Assembly: GCF_028858725.1 (NCBI RefSeq)
Contig: NC_084769.1
Span: 811,001-875,000 of the forward strand
Reading direction: 5' to 3'
Origin: Colius striatus
Taxonomy: Eukaryota; Chordata; Aves; Coliiformes; Coliidae
Length of the DNA stretch: 64,000 nucleotides
Part shown: positions 35,242 to 46,300 of the stretch, one piece after another
How positions within the stretch are numbered: position 1 is the stretch's first letter
Layout: every line of letters begins with the position of its first letter
Notes under the pieces: model-generated
What the model was told of the DNA's origin: nothing
The model's input: the letters and a program-made list of their open reading frames with translations, nothing else
Databases searched by the model: none
Translations under genes and position numbers: made by a program

Positions 35242-38200
35242 GTACAGTACAGGGCTGTCTTTTTTGAAGTGTCTGCTTTTCCTTTTCCAGATCAGCTCAG
35301 CTCTATGCATAGCCTTTTGAACAGAGGGTTATTCTACGTGTGTGAGGCAAGATTCCTAACCTATGGTAGCTGCAACAATGGCTCAGGCTGGTTGGGACTT
35401 AGGGACCACTTTGAGCTAGCGTTAGGGTGTGATGGAAAGTGAGGAACTAAAGAAACCAGCACTTGCTTTTCACCTGCTCTGCAAATCTGCTGCAGATCTG
35501 CAGCCGTTAAAACCTAGGTACCATCAGTAACCGCTCCACCAGCCCATTCCTTGTGCTTTGTATTTCCTAAAGAGCAGCGAGAGGCAAAGGATGGGACACC
35601 CCAGCAGGGACCAGCTGAGATCCAGGACAGGGGCGCCGGCGGCCAGGAACCAGCCGAAGGTAATGGAAAATGAGCTTCTGCAGAGGGGTAGCCATGAGTA
35701 GCCTCCGAGCACAGTGACACACGGGTGGTTACTGGTTTTCTTTAACTCATTCAGACCCTTATATTCTGGAGAACAGGGGCTCACTTCTCATCCATTCAGT
35801 TGCTGGCCCGTAGAAAACACAGCTGGTATGTTTCTGTCTGAGGTTTGTTTGCGTGTATCTCTGTGGCCTGGGGGTGCTGAAGCATCAAGTGGTCTTTGAC
35901 CAGGGGTCTCCAACAGCCTTGTGAGGCTGGGAGATGCTTTATCTTCTCCTCCATGCAATGGAGCTCAGAGGATAACCTTGGGAGGCTGTCAGTCAACAAT
36001 GTATGGCCTCAAAACCCAAACCCCTTTCCTGCCTGATTCACCAAGGGACTAAATCCCTCTGACACCCCACCATCTAGCGGAAAATTGCTTTCCTAAGTAT
36101 CTGCTCCTGGGTCTGTCTCTCATCCTTAGGTAAAACTGGCAGAACTCAGCTGGAGCCAAGGCTGGACCCCTCACCCCCCTCCTGCGGTGAGCGTGGCTGC
36201 GGCAGCAGCAAGTTCAAAGGTAGCGAATGTGTGTACATGGAGAGGAATGTATTTAAAGAGGCTGCATTTTGCAGCCTCTCCTCCAAAAGGGAGGAGTATT
36301 TTAGTATTGTTGAAGGAGGAAAGCTGCATTTCTCCACGGGTGGGCTTTCAGTGTTGCTGCCCTTCCCCACTCCTCAGCCACAGGCTCTTGCCTGTTTTGG
36401 CAGCTGCAAGGGTGAGGGATGGCTGGGCTATGGGCTGCTAATGATGGTCTCCTCACCACTGGGCTGCTAATGGTGGTCTCCTCACCGGTGGGCTGCTGCT
36501 GATGGTCTCCCCACTGCTGGGCTGCTGCTGATGGTCTCCCCGCCATTTACCCACAGCCAGGGCTCAGGGCTGGCGGCTCTGCCCCCCTCCCCTGCACCCA
36601 GCCATGCTGGATCCCTGTTCTCACTCACACAGCCTCCTGACCGCTATCAGTTGGTATTTCATGGATGTCAACTGCCAGGTAAACGTGTCTCCCCTCCTCA
36701 GAGCCGCTGTCACAGTCCTGGCAAAGCCAATGCTGCTGAATGCAGCTGTAAGAGGTGTACGGGCCATGCCCTGCAAACAGGAGCTTTGCCCATGACAAAT
36801 GCTCAGCTATTTTCTCCTCTTTGCAATCAAAGTAATATTTCATAGCAACTGCCTAGGTTGTGAGGAGGTGACTCATGATGGAGGCCTTTCCTCAGAGCTG
36901 ACATCCATATTCCAGCTGCATTGCCTTTGAGTGCATGATAAAACTGATTAAATGATCCTGCACAGCCCCCTTGCACTCCCTCCCCCCCACCAGCCACAAG
37001 CACTTTATCTCTGAATTGCAGGCAGCTTTTTAGTACCTAACCAATTTAGGCTAATTAATACTCATGACTCCACAGGCAAAATGTTGAATAGACCATTTGT
37101 TGTGATGCTGAAGCATCATTTAGCACAGAGACTGCCAAACAGGACAAATGGGAGATGGCCATCTCAGCCTGGGTGGCCACCTCTGAAGGAGGGACATGGC
37201 CCAGGAAGGCTGTGCCAGGGGCCCGCTGGGCCAGGCCTGTACTGTATGCAGGATGGCTTCTCCCCTTCCCTTCCCTTCCCTTCCCTTCCCTTCCCTTCCC
37301 TTCCCTTCCCTTCCCTTCCCTTCCCTTCCCTTCCCTTCCCTTCCCTTCCCTTCCCTTCCCTTCCCTTCCCTTCCCTTCCCTTCCCTTCCCTTCCCTTCCC
37401 TTCCCTTCCCTTCCCTTCCCTTCCCTTCCCTTCCCTTCCCTTCCCTTCCCTTCCCTTCCCTTCCCTTCCCTTCCCTTCCCTTCCCCTCTGGCACAGGGTT
37501 GTGAGGAGATGGGCCCCTCTGGTCCTGTGCTGGGTCTGTCCATGGGGAGGGGGCAGCAGCTGCAGGATGGGGGTCCTGCAGCGGGGCAGCTGTGGGTGCG
37601 AGGGCAGGCACAGCCCTGGCATGGGGGGAGCACAGTGCCGCAGTCCCAAGCTGCGGGGAGCGCAGTGCTGTGATCTTGGGGTGCAGGGAGCGCAGTGCTG
37701 TGATCTTGGGGTGCAGGGAGCACAATGTTGTGATCTCAGGGTGTGGGGAGCACAGTGTTGTGATTGCAGGTTGTGGAAGTGCAGTGTTGTGATCTTGGGG
37801 TGCAGGGAGTGCAGTGTTGTGATCTCAGAGTGTGAGGAGTACAGTGTCATGATTTCAGGTTGTGGGGAGCACGGTGTTGTGATCTTGGGGTGTGGGGAGC
37901 ACAGTGTCGTGACTTCAGGTTGTGGGAGTGCAGTGTTGTGATCTCGGGGTGCAGGGGATGCAGTGTTGTGATCTCGGGGTGGGAGGAGCACAGTTCTGTG
38001 GTCCCAGGCTGCAGGGCCAGTGCTGTGCTCTCTCTCCTCCCTGAGGCTTGGCCGCCAGCACCTGCATTGTCTCTTCTTTAGAGGAATATAGTAGGGAGGG
38101 CTCCATGGGAAAGGGGTACGAAAGAGATGGGCATTAAACCTGAAAGGGCACATGGCCTTAAGCAGTGAGCTTGAGACTGTAGGGAGCCTTTCTAAAGCCT

Positions 38201-38800
38201 GTGCAGACAGTCTGGCCCTGGGGCCGCGGGACACTCCGGGGCAGGCTCTGCAGGTCGCTGCTCTGGTGGCAGAGCTGGTGAGGCAGAGAGCAATGTGGCA
38301 CTGAGAGCACCCCCCATGGGCCATGCTGGCGGTGCTGAGCCCTCCTCCCGTGCTCCCTCCGTGTTGCTGCAGGGCCTGGTGACATGGGGACGGCTGCAGG
38401 CAGCGGGGAGCGGGAGCCAGGCACAGCGGGCAGCCCTGACGCGGGCACAGCCGACACCGTGGCAGCCAGTGCCGGCGGCACAGGGAACGCAGCTGAGGAA
38501 GAGGAGGAGGAGGAGGAAGAGGAGGAGGAGGACACTGAAGAGGATGAAGTTCAGGTGATAGAAATCAAGAAGGAGAATGGTGAGGCATCCCATCTACAGC
38601 AGCCAGAGTGCAGCAAGGAGGCACCTTCCCCTACGAGCCCTGGCTGCAATTCCCAGGTGGGAGAGCAGCCCATCCTGGGGAAGAAAAACGACATCTCCAG
38701 GCACAGCTATTCCAGATACAACACAATCTCCTACCGCAGGATTAGAAAAGGAAACACCAAGCAGAGAATCGATGAATTTGAATCCATGATGCACTTATAA
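34995..38800 (+). CDS. ERMN: ERMN, ermin (juxtanodin), complete
   Basis: Actin-binding cytoskeletal protein of myelinating oligodendrocytes in mammals. Coding exons are 34995-35241, 35573-35659, 36130-36186 (alternative end 36219) and 38373-38800; phases are 1 at every junction, giving about 272 residues (283 with the longer exon 3; human 284). The N-terminus [20 protein letters not shown] aligns with mammalian MTD...ECNGDKPPENG. The last exon carries 12 consecutive Glu then [38 protein letters not shown] and the terminal [16 protein letters not shown], the near-invariant actin-binding tail of ermin. The middle exons are weakly conserved; they were chosen from splice consensus and frame, so they are less certain than the ends. 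No signal peptide or membrane segment is present. Confidence 0.9.
35573..35659 (+). CDS. ERMN: ERMN exon 2 (predicted)
   Basis: Acceptor TTTCCTAAAG ends at 35572; donor GTAATG at 35660. Encodes [20 protein letters not shown] and GAGGQEPAE in frame. Using the AG two bases later would shift the frame into a stop. Low conservation. Confidence 0.65.
36130..36186 (+). CDS. ERMN: ERMN exon 3 (predicted, two possible donors)
   Basis: Pyrimidine-rich acceptor CTCATCCTTAG ends at 36129. Encodes [19 protein letters not shown]. Donor GTGAGC at 36187 is chosen; GTAGCG at 36220 is also phase 1 and would add [11 protein letters not shown]. Confidence 0.6.
36432..36546. repeat. 29-bp tandem repeat, 4 copies
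   Basis: Units starting at 36432, 36461, 36490 and 36519 with GGGCTGCT(A/G)(A/C)TG(A/G)TGGTCTCC. In ERMN intron 3. Confidence 0.9.
37261..37486. repeat. (TTCCC)n pentanucleotide microsatellite, about 44 copies
   Basis: Uninterrupted TTCCC units for about 220 bp; polypyrimidine on the plus strand and GGGAA on the minus. In ERMN intron 3. Confidence 0.98.
37640..38015. repeat. 30-bp minisatellite, about 12 copies
   Basis: Degenerate units of the type GGAGCACAGTGTTGTGATCT with CGGGGTGCAG linkers; unit length varies between about 24 and 36 bp. In ERMN intron 3. Confidence 0.93.
38373..38800 (+). CDS. ERMN: ERMN exon 4: acidic run, actin-binding tail, stop
   Basis: Acceptor TTGCTGCAG ends at 38372; stop TAA at 38798-38800. 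Contains the 12-Glu run (38495-38530) and the conserved ermin C-terminus [16 protein letters not shown]. Confidence 0.95.
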
Positions 38801-39010
38801 ACTGAGGTGGAAAATTGCCTAACGAGCTGAGCATTTGCTCTGGTTTTGTTCTCCTTGTTTCCCCCGAGCCAGGTCTCTCCACACGACGTGAGGTCACTGC
38901 TTCTTTCCTTTTTGTATATGATTTCATAACACACTGTGAAAATTTAACACCTTGGCTTTGACAGCGGGCAGAGGCATCCATAGTGCAGGAAAATAAATAA
39001 TCACCTTGCT
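38801..39010 (+). other. ERMN: ERMN 3' UTR with AATAAA
   Basis: AATAAA at 38992-38997 about 190 bp after the stop. Confidence 0.6.
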
Positions 39011-42000
39011 AAATGTAACTCCGTTTCATTTCAAGTTTATCCTCTTGTTTTCTATCCGGCTTTGGTAACTGTATTCAGACAACGGATGTCTTGAGCTGGC
39101 TGGGGCTCCTCTGGCCGCTGAGCGCACGTGAGCCGTGCCGCCAGCCGTGCTGGGGAGCAGCTGGCAGTGCAGCAGCTCGGTGACACGGCCTGGGCAGCGT
39201 GAGGAACAAAAGGGCTGGTGGTTTGCAGCTGCAGAGCTGCGCCTGCCGTCCGTCCGTGCCATGCTGGCATCTCACAGAGCGCCAGCAGCTGCCTCCTGCT
39301 CATGGCCACCCTTTCCCTCCTGCTGCTGGTGGGATGCATGGCTATTTGCATCCATGGGCAGATGATGATGTGCATGAAGTAAAGAAGATGGGAAGGCATC
39401 AAGGCGCCTGTTTCCCTCGTGCCATCCTTAATATCCCACGGAGCAGCAGCTGACAGCACCAGAGTAAGTTGTGTTGGGGTGAGGTGTCAGGTCTGTGCCG
39501 TGATACTGCCCAGCACTGGGCCTGGGCAGCTCCTTCCACCCTGCATGTCCCCAGCCACAGACAGACAGACCTCTGTGGGCACTGAGGCAGCTCCTCTCCC
39601 CCATGTCCTTCCCTGCTGCGCTGCAGAGCCCAGCCTGGCACAGGAGCAGCTCTGGGGAGCTGGTACTGGCCACCACGGGGATCTGGGCTGGCCCCGGGAC
39701 CACAGTTTGCACACCCTACCTGGTGTTCGCCTGCCAAAACTGGTCACTACAAGAAACCTGTCTTTTCCAGATGCCACCAGGTTAGAATCTCTTACAGTTC
39801 TGGATTTCCACACTAAGTTTAGATGCAAAATGTTTATTTCTTTTCTCCAAAGCAGGCAAGTTTTACACACACTTTGGGTTTCTGTCATCTTGAACACACC
39901 TTCCTCCAGTTTTAAACACCCTTGTGTAACTACAGTATTGCTGATGCAGCCTCTTTTTAACTTTTACAGACAGATCTGTCTTGAGCTGGGACTAAGCCTT
40001 GCAAATGCCATCCCAGAAAGCACCTGAGAATGCTGAGAGAATGCAGCCGGCAAAGGGAGAGGAGGTAAGAAGGAAGTTAGAATGCACCATCAACAAAAGG
40101 CTCCACTTAAGCAAAAACTTCTTTCCTGTTTCAGTGAGGGAGCCCTGGCCCAGGCTGCCCAGGGAGGGTCTGGAGGCTCCTTCTTGGGAGGCTTCCAAAC
40201 CCTCCTGGATGCATTCCTGTGTGTCCTGATCCCTAACCCAGCTGGACATGGTCCTGTTCCCCCTGATCTAGGTGAGACCTGCTTTGGCAGGGGGTTTGGA
40301 TTGGCTGATCTCTAAAACTCCCTCCCAATCCCCACCATTCCGTGATTGATTCCGTGATCAGCTGCAGCAGCTCCTTTGGCCATGTGCACTGCTTTAAGGA
40401 TCAGTTTTCCATCTCCAGCAGCACTGAATATTGTTTTGACTTTCCTTGCTTGACATAAAGGCAATTATTTATTGGCAATGTTAAAGTAATAAATGGCAGT
40501 TCTGTATTGTACAGAGCAGACACAGCCCTCATTGTGCTATTCAGACTTGTTTATGTGCCCGTTGGCTTGTGGAAGGTCAGAGGTTTGCTGGTACTGTGGA
40601 TTTGTTTGCAGCCGCCAGCTGCCCCCGGCCCTTGCAGCGGGCACCACGGCCCGTGCCCAGCACCACTGTGCCAGGGCAGCAGCAGGATGGGACAGGGCTG
40701 TGTCCAGCCAAAGCTGTGCTCAGGGGGCACAGAGCCTTCTGCTCGGCACAGGGCACACCAGAACCCTGAACATTTACCCCCCGGAGCAGGGCATTTTCTG
40801 GCAGAAAAGTGAGTGGCAACGGCGATTAGGATGTCCAGCTCTGGGATGGTGCAACTACAGACCCAGCCTGAGCCTGGAAAGAATTCCTCTCCGTTTCCAC
40901 GGTGCCAGATGAGGGCTGATGGCAGGTGAGAAGTGGATCCTTTTGAGGGGTGGGAGCTGGGCCCAGCAGCTACGGGCACTGAACGCCAACGGAGTTAAAC
41001 CACTGTGGTGGAAACTTGCCAGTTGCTACAACATCTGCCCCAGCTGCAGGGCACAGCAGCCAGCTCCAGCTCCTGCTGCTGCCTGCGCTGGCAGCGCACT
41101 GAACAGGGAAAATACATCGGGGGAAACTTGTGGTCTAGTTCCTCCCAAGGTGATGTTTTATGGCTTGGATTGGCAGTAACTTGGGCAGCAGAGCGCCCAG
41201 AAAGGGCCCAAACAGAGTTAACACACAGGGAAGAAGCTGCTTCTACTATCATTTATTACCTTTTCTTTAGAGTTCTTTTTTTAACCAAGCCAAGTGAGGC
41301 CTCCAACCGTGGCCACTTTGGCTCAGGGTACCCATGGGAGCACAGCACGACGTGCCATGTCCCTCCCTGCCACAGCTTGGGCAGCGTTTGTTCTCCCTGG
41401 GGAACACTGTGCCTGCTTCTCTCTGCAGCTCCTGGCCCTGCCTGCCGTGCCTCTCCTGTCCCTCACCTCACAGCCTGCACTGCCCCACACCCCCAGCCCG
41501 TGTCCCGAGGCGGGCTGCGCTCCCCGGCACCGTCAGCGGTGTGGGCTGAAGGCGCGGCCGCCCGGCGCCGTGGCTGCCGCACAGAATGCTCTTGTTTCTG
41601 GAAGATTGGGCTGACGGGTACAATCTGAACAGCTCTCAATATTGTGCAGCAGCAGGGCCGCAGCTCACTGCCAGCAGCCCCCAGGGCTGCTCCGGGCGTT
41701 CAGCGAGAGACACCGACAGGGAAGTGAGCATTTACAGGACCGGGGCAGGCGCGCGAGTGACAAGCCTGGCGATGGGATGTGACCGTGACATACGACCACT
41801 CGCTGCCTACTCCCTGACAAGTGATTGAATGGCAGCAAGCAGAATTTGATGAAATCCTTGCTGCTGATAAAAGATGACTGTACAAACAACATCCGTGTCA
41901 TGCTCCTGATGGTGACTGCAGGCTAGGTGCGCTAAGGGAGAGAGACAACATCGGGAAGACAGCTGGAACAGGAGCCAACCGGGAAGGTCTCTTGGGCCAG

Positions 42001-43227
42001 GCAGCATTTTGGCAGACTCAGCCCGTCAGATGCTGTCAGCGCTGATCTGCCATGTGAGAGGTAAGTTGTATCAGGCCCTTCTTGAAAGTCAGAGGAGAGG
42101 TACAAGGGTTTTGTGAATGTGGGGCAGCGGGGCTGGGCTGTGGCACTCAGCCCCACTCTCTCAGAGGCCTGTGCAGGAGGAGACCCTCACCCCAGCGCAG
42201 GGCAGAAGTGTCACCTTCCCCGTGGACAGCGTGGCTGTGCCAGGAGCAGCCTCCCACAGTGAGATATCCCAGCAGACACAAAGGAGGAACCTGTTACACA
42301 CCCTGGCTCTCACCATCCTGCCACAGCACAACTCATTGTCCTATCAAACCCATCCCTTCAAAAACTGGTGACAGCTGCTGGGGATAAAGTTTCACAGAAA
42401 GAAACAAATGTGCCAGTGGCAGTAATTTCAGTGTGAGCCTCAGTGTGCAGAGCCTGGCTGTGCCCTGCAGCATAGGCTCTGCCACTGCTGAGTCGGGAGA
42501 GGCCTCACCATGCTGTGCCCACCTCTGCAATGGTGCCCCTGCACCACAAGTACACACACATAGAGTCACACACATAAGTGTGCATGCACACACAGCTGTT
42601 CTGCAGCCCCTGCTTCAGCTTGTCTGTTGGGCAGCTATTGACCCACATTTGCCTCTCATTATTAAAAGAAGGCTTTTCCGATAAGCAATTGACTCCCAGT
42701 GAAACCCTGATGCTCATCTGTCAGAGGCAACGGGTCCCGCTGGGCAGGATCCTGCTGACAGACCCAGCACGGGCATGTCAGATGGATTTTTTAAATGCCT
42801 TGGTCAATAAACTCCCATTTTCCATGGAAGAAGCAGCAGCCCAATTTGCTGTTTACAGACTGCAGAGCCCATCAAGTATGGCTGTAGCTTAAGCTGTTGT
42901 CTGGTGTCCAGGGGAAACTGATGAAGGTTCGATTATAGTAGGACGAGGGACTTCAGAAAATATTTCCATTTAATAATACAGAAAACTATTTGAGTTTTTG
43001 CCAACACCTCCCACAGTGAGGGAGAAACACGGCTGCCTCTGCCACCCTTCCAGCAGATGTGCTGCTCCTCGTGTCCCCACCTCTCAATATGCTGGTTCAG
43101 ATTACAGGTTTCAGTTATCATTTGGAAATGAACGCCCAGGTTTGTAATTGCTGCCACAAGTCGCACAGATGTCCTTGCTGAATTCACAGGATGGAAACAC
43201 GGCCTTTCTGGTTCGACTGCCTTCCCT
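39011..43227. other. Between convergent ERMN and GALNT5; includes GALNT5 3' UTR
   Basis: No gene recognised. The GALNT5 3' UTR runs leftward from 43227; a minus-strand ATTAAA at 42969-42974 (250 bp past the stop) and a minus-strand AATAAA at 41252-41257 are candidate poly(A) signals. A CR1 lies at 40100-40358. A short CA/TG-rich patch is at 42548-42592. Confidence 0.5.
40100..40358 (+). repeat. CR1 LINE 3' tail, sense
   Basis: CAGTGAGGGAGCCCTGGCCC, CCCAGGGAGGGTCTGGAGGC, CTGATCTAGGTGAGACC and the closing CATTCCGTGATTGATTCCGTG are CR1 tail landmarks. Confidence 0.9.
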
Positions 43228-43368
43228 TCAGTCTGCATAGTAATTGCCAAAGTGCCACTTTTGATAAGGATTTGCAGAGTCACAGGCATTCAGCCTCAGG
43301 GCTTTGTGAGAGGGATCCACTTCCAAGCACGCTGGCTGCTGGAGGTGCTCTGAGACAATGTGGTCCGT
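43228..43368 (-). CDS. GALNT5: GALNT5 exon 10: lectin gamma repeat and stop
   Basis: Acceptor CCCCTGCAG ends at 43369; stop TGA at 43228-43230. Encodes [18 protein letters not shown] and [14 protein letters not shown], with the QxW motif. Confidence 0.95.
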   Translation of the reverse strand, partial: TDHIVSEHLQQPACLEVDPSHKALRLNACDSANPYQKWHFGNYYAD

Positions 43369-46300
43369 CTGCAGGGGAGAGAGAGAAAGGGCTTTAGGAA
43401 GGCTCAGGCTTTGGGACTCATGCAGCAGCTCCATTTTTCCACTGAGAAAGCTTGATTCTTTCTGCTTGATTCTTTCTGTTTGCATTTCTCTAATATGCAG
43501 CATCTCTTCGCTGCCTCACAGGACTTTTGTCAGGGATCCAAAGCTTGCTGCTGCTGCTGAGACAGGAGCTCACCACAGCTTCTGTGCTTCGTGGTGGTGC
43601 CCTCACGGGAAAAGGGCAGCTTGGCTCTCTCACTGCCAGAGAGGTCATCACCACGCAAAGGAAACCACTCCCCATGGTATTTGCTACACAGGGGCCTGAT
43701 TTTTGTGTTTTGGAGTTCCTTGGCTGATGAACTCAAAGCACATTTACTGAGCTGAAAAGGACGTTACACAATTCAGAACTGAAGGTCAAAAGCTGGGGCA
43801 GTACCTTGGATCATGAAAGAATGAAGGGTCTGGGCAGCCTCCATCGTTCTGCTTTCCACATATGCTTGGCTGTGCCTGCGCAGCCCCTGTGGCCAGCAGC
43901 ATGGTGCTGCTCACTGATGGTGTGAGCAGTTTCCCTGGCCCCGCTCTGAGCTGCAGCGCTCCCACGGTCAGCTGGCTCACACCCTGACGCACTGCTCCTG
44001 AGTGACCTGCAGAGTGCTGCCTGGGCAGACACTGCTGCTCTGTGCACACAGCAGATGCATGTCACTGACACCACACACTGACTGCGACCTCAGAAGGCAA
44101 AGCCCCCTAATTCCTTCAGTCAGCATTCACCAGCCCTGGAGCTGCTCCTCAGATTTCCCCTTGCTGGGCCAGACCCACGCAGCCTGGGCACTGCAGCATT
44201 CTGGCTCTGAGAGCTTCGTGTTTGCAGACTAAAGAGGAAGTGGTGGATGTGATGAGTGCATAGCTCAGCTACGTTCTTTCTTTTATAAATTAAGAGTATT
44301 TCTTCCTTAAGCATGAGGTGTGCCATTTCATAACATTTCAGACTACTGCTTACAGCCAGGCTGACAGATACAGTTGTGGCTCTTGCTTTTTGCGGTGCAG
44401 GTAATAACTGTAAGTATACACTCTCATCTTACCATAGAATCGTATCCTAGAGATCATCCAGTCCAACCTCCCTGCCAAAGCAGGATCACCTAGATCAGGT
44501 CGCACAGGAACGTGTCCAGATGGGTCTTGCAGACCTCCTGAGAAGGAGCCCCCACACCCTCCCTGGGCAGCCTGGGCCAGGGCTCCCTCACCTCACAGTA
44601 AAATAGTTTTTCCTTATGTTTAAATGGAACAGCGTTTCCATTGCAGCTTCTTTCCATCACCCCTTGTCCTGTCACTGGATACAGCAAAGTGCTGCCCCAA
44701 CCTCCTGACATCCACCATTGAGATATTTGTAACTATTAATGTGGGGGGATCCCCGCAGCCTGCTCTCGCCAGAAACCTTTTGTGTTAAAGCCCACGGTGA
44801 GCTGAAGGCCGATGGATACAGGTAATGCCCACCGAGCGCTGGGGGTGGTTTTGGTGCAGCTGCGGCACGCTGAGCCGTGGCAGGGACCGTGGCCGGGCTG
44901 CCATCGCGTCACTTACCAGCTCTGTCCGGGAGGCGGCCAGGGAGCGGTGCAGCCACGTCGGGCTGTGGCTCCCGGCCCTGCAGCGGCGCAGGCCCAGCGC
45001 TCCCGCGCCGCCGGACGGGGCAAGGCAGAGCTCTCCGTGCTGGATCAGCCTCAGCCACGTGTAGTTGAACTCCTGGTGCTGTGGGCAGAGAGCAGAGAGC
45101 TGTGACACCGCTCAGGGCCGCTGGCAGGGCTGGCAAGCAGCTGGCAGAGGCTCCCAGGCAGAAGCTCTCCTCCCCTGCCCTCACCTAGGACTGAGGCATG
45201 AGGGAAGCCCTGATCCATGGGAAGACCCTTCCTATGGCTTTGTTGAGCTAAAAAGCTCAGGACAGCTCTGGGAGCAACTCCTGATGCTGCAGCCCAGGCC
45301 CCACACCTGACTGCTGGGTGCTCCCCGGCACTGCCACTCGCACGCTACACCCCGGCAAAGGGACGAATGTCAGCACCGGGCCCCACCACGCGCCCGTCCT
45401 GAGCCATCAGCACTGCCTGGGGAGCTGCCCAAGAAACGCAGCTCACAAACCCAGGCTCGTGTTTCAACACTTCACTCCCACATGCAGGCTCATGGCTTCA
45501 GCAAACTTTCCTACTCCAGCTCAGTCTGGGGCTCTGGGGTTGTTGCTTGGCTACAGGCTTTGCAAAGAGGCCATCCCTGCCCCTCGCTGCTCCCTGGCAC
45601 CGTCCCTGTGAGGGAGGGTCACCGTGGGGGTACAGGGGCTCTGTGCCGTGCCCCAAAGGCAGCAGAGTGCCCCTCAGGGTGCAGGGTATCCTTACCTTGT
45701 TGTTAACATCACACTCCTCAAAAGCCAGCGTGGTGTTTTCCACAGCCATGCATCCTGCCGAGGCTGCGTTAACAAGCTGGAAAAGAGCAACGAAATGCAA
45801 ATGTAGACATAAATTGCCAAGAAAGAGGAGAAGTTGTTAGTCTTCAGTTAACCCCCTGGAGTCCCAGGACATTGATTACTACTGCCCACTTCACGGAGCA
45901 CAGCAGACACGAGGCGTCACAGTCCCTGGGGAGTGCATGAACACACATCTGGTGCACAACACGTGTTTTCCTACTGAGAGGAGGCTGACATTGGCCCTTA
46001 CCAGAAATGTTCAAAGCTGGATGAGACACGTTCTTTTCTGGCTTGCTTTTTTTGGATGTAGCTCATGTTCCTGCTCTGCACATCCCCAAAACCACAGCTC
46101 CCACCATCACAATGCAGAGCCCCCTCCCATGGGTGAGCAGTGCTCGGGGCTGCTCACACCTCCTTGCACACACCACTCCTCCTCCTGTCAACACCTCTGA
46201 AGAATTTGTGAGTTAACCCTGGTGAATAAATAAGTCATTCACAAAAGAGTTCAGGAGTAACTCCGGGCAGCACTCAGAGGAGATGGAGTTTGCAGAGCTG

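Noticed and set aside
37164-38324. 386-residue minus-strand open frame with a long EGKGR repeat
   Set aside because: Translation of the TTCCC microsatellite and the 30-bp minisatellite; repeat units of 5 and 30 bp stay open by chance.
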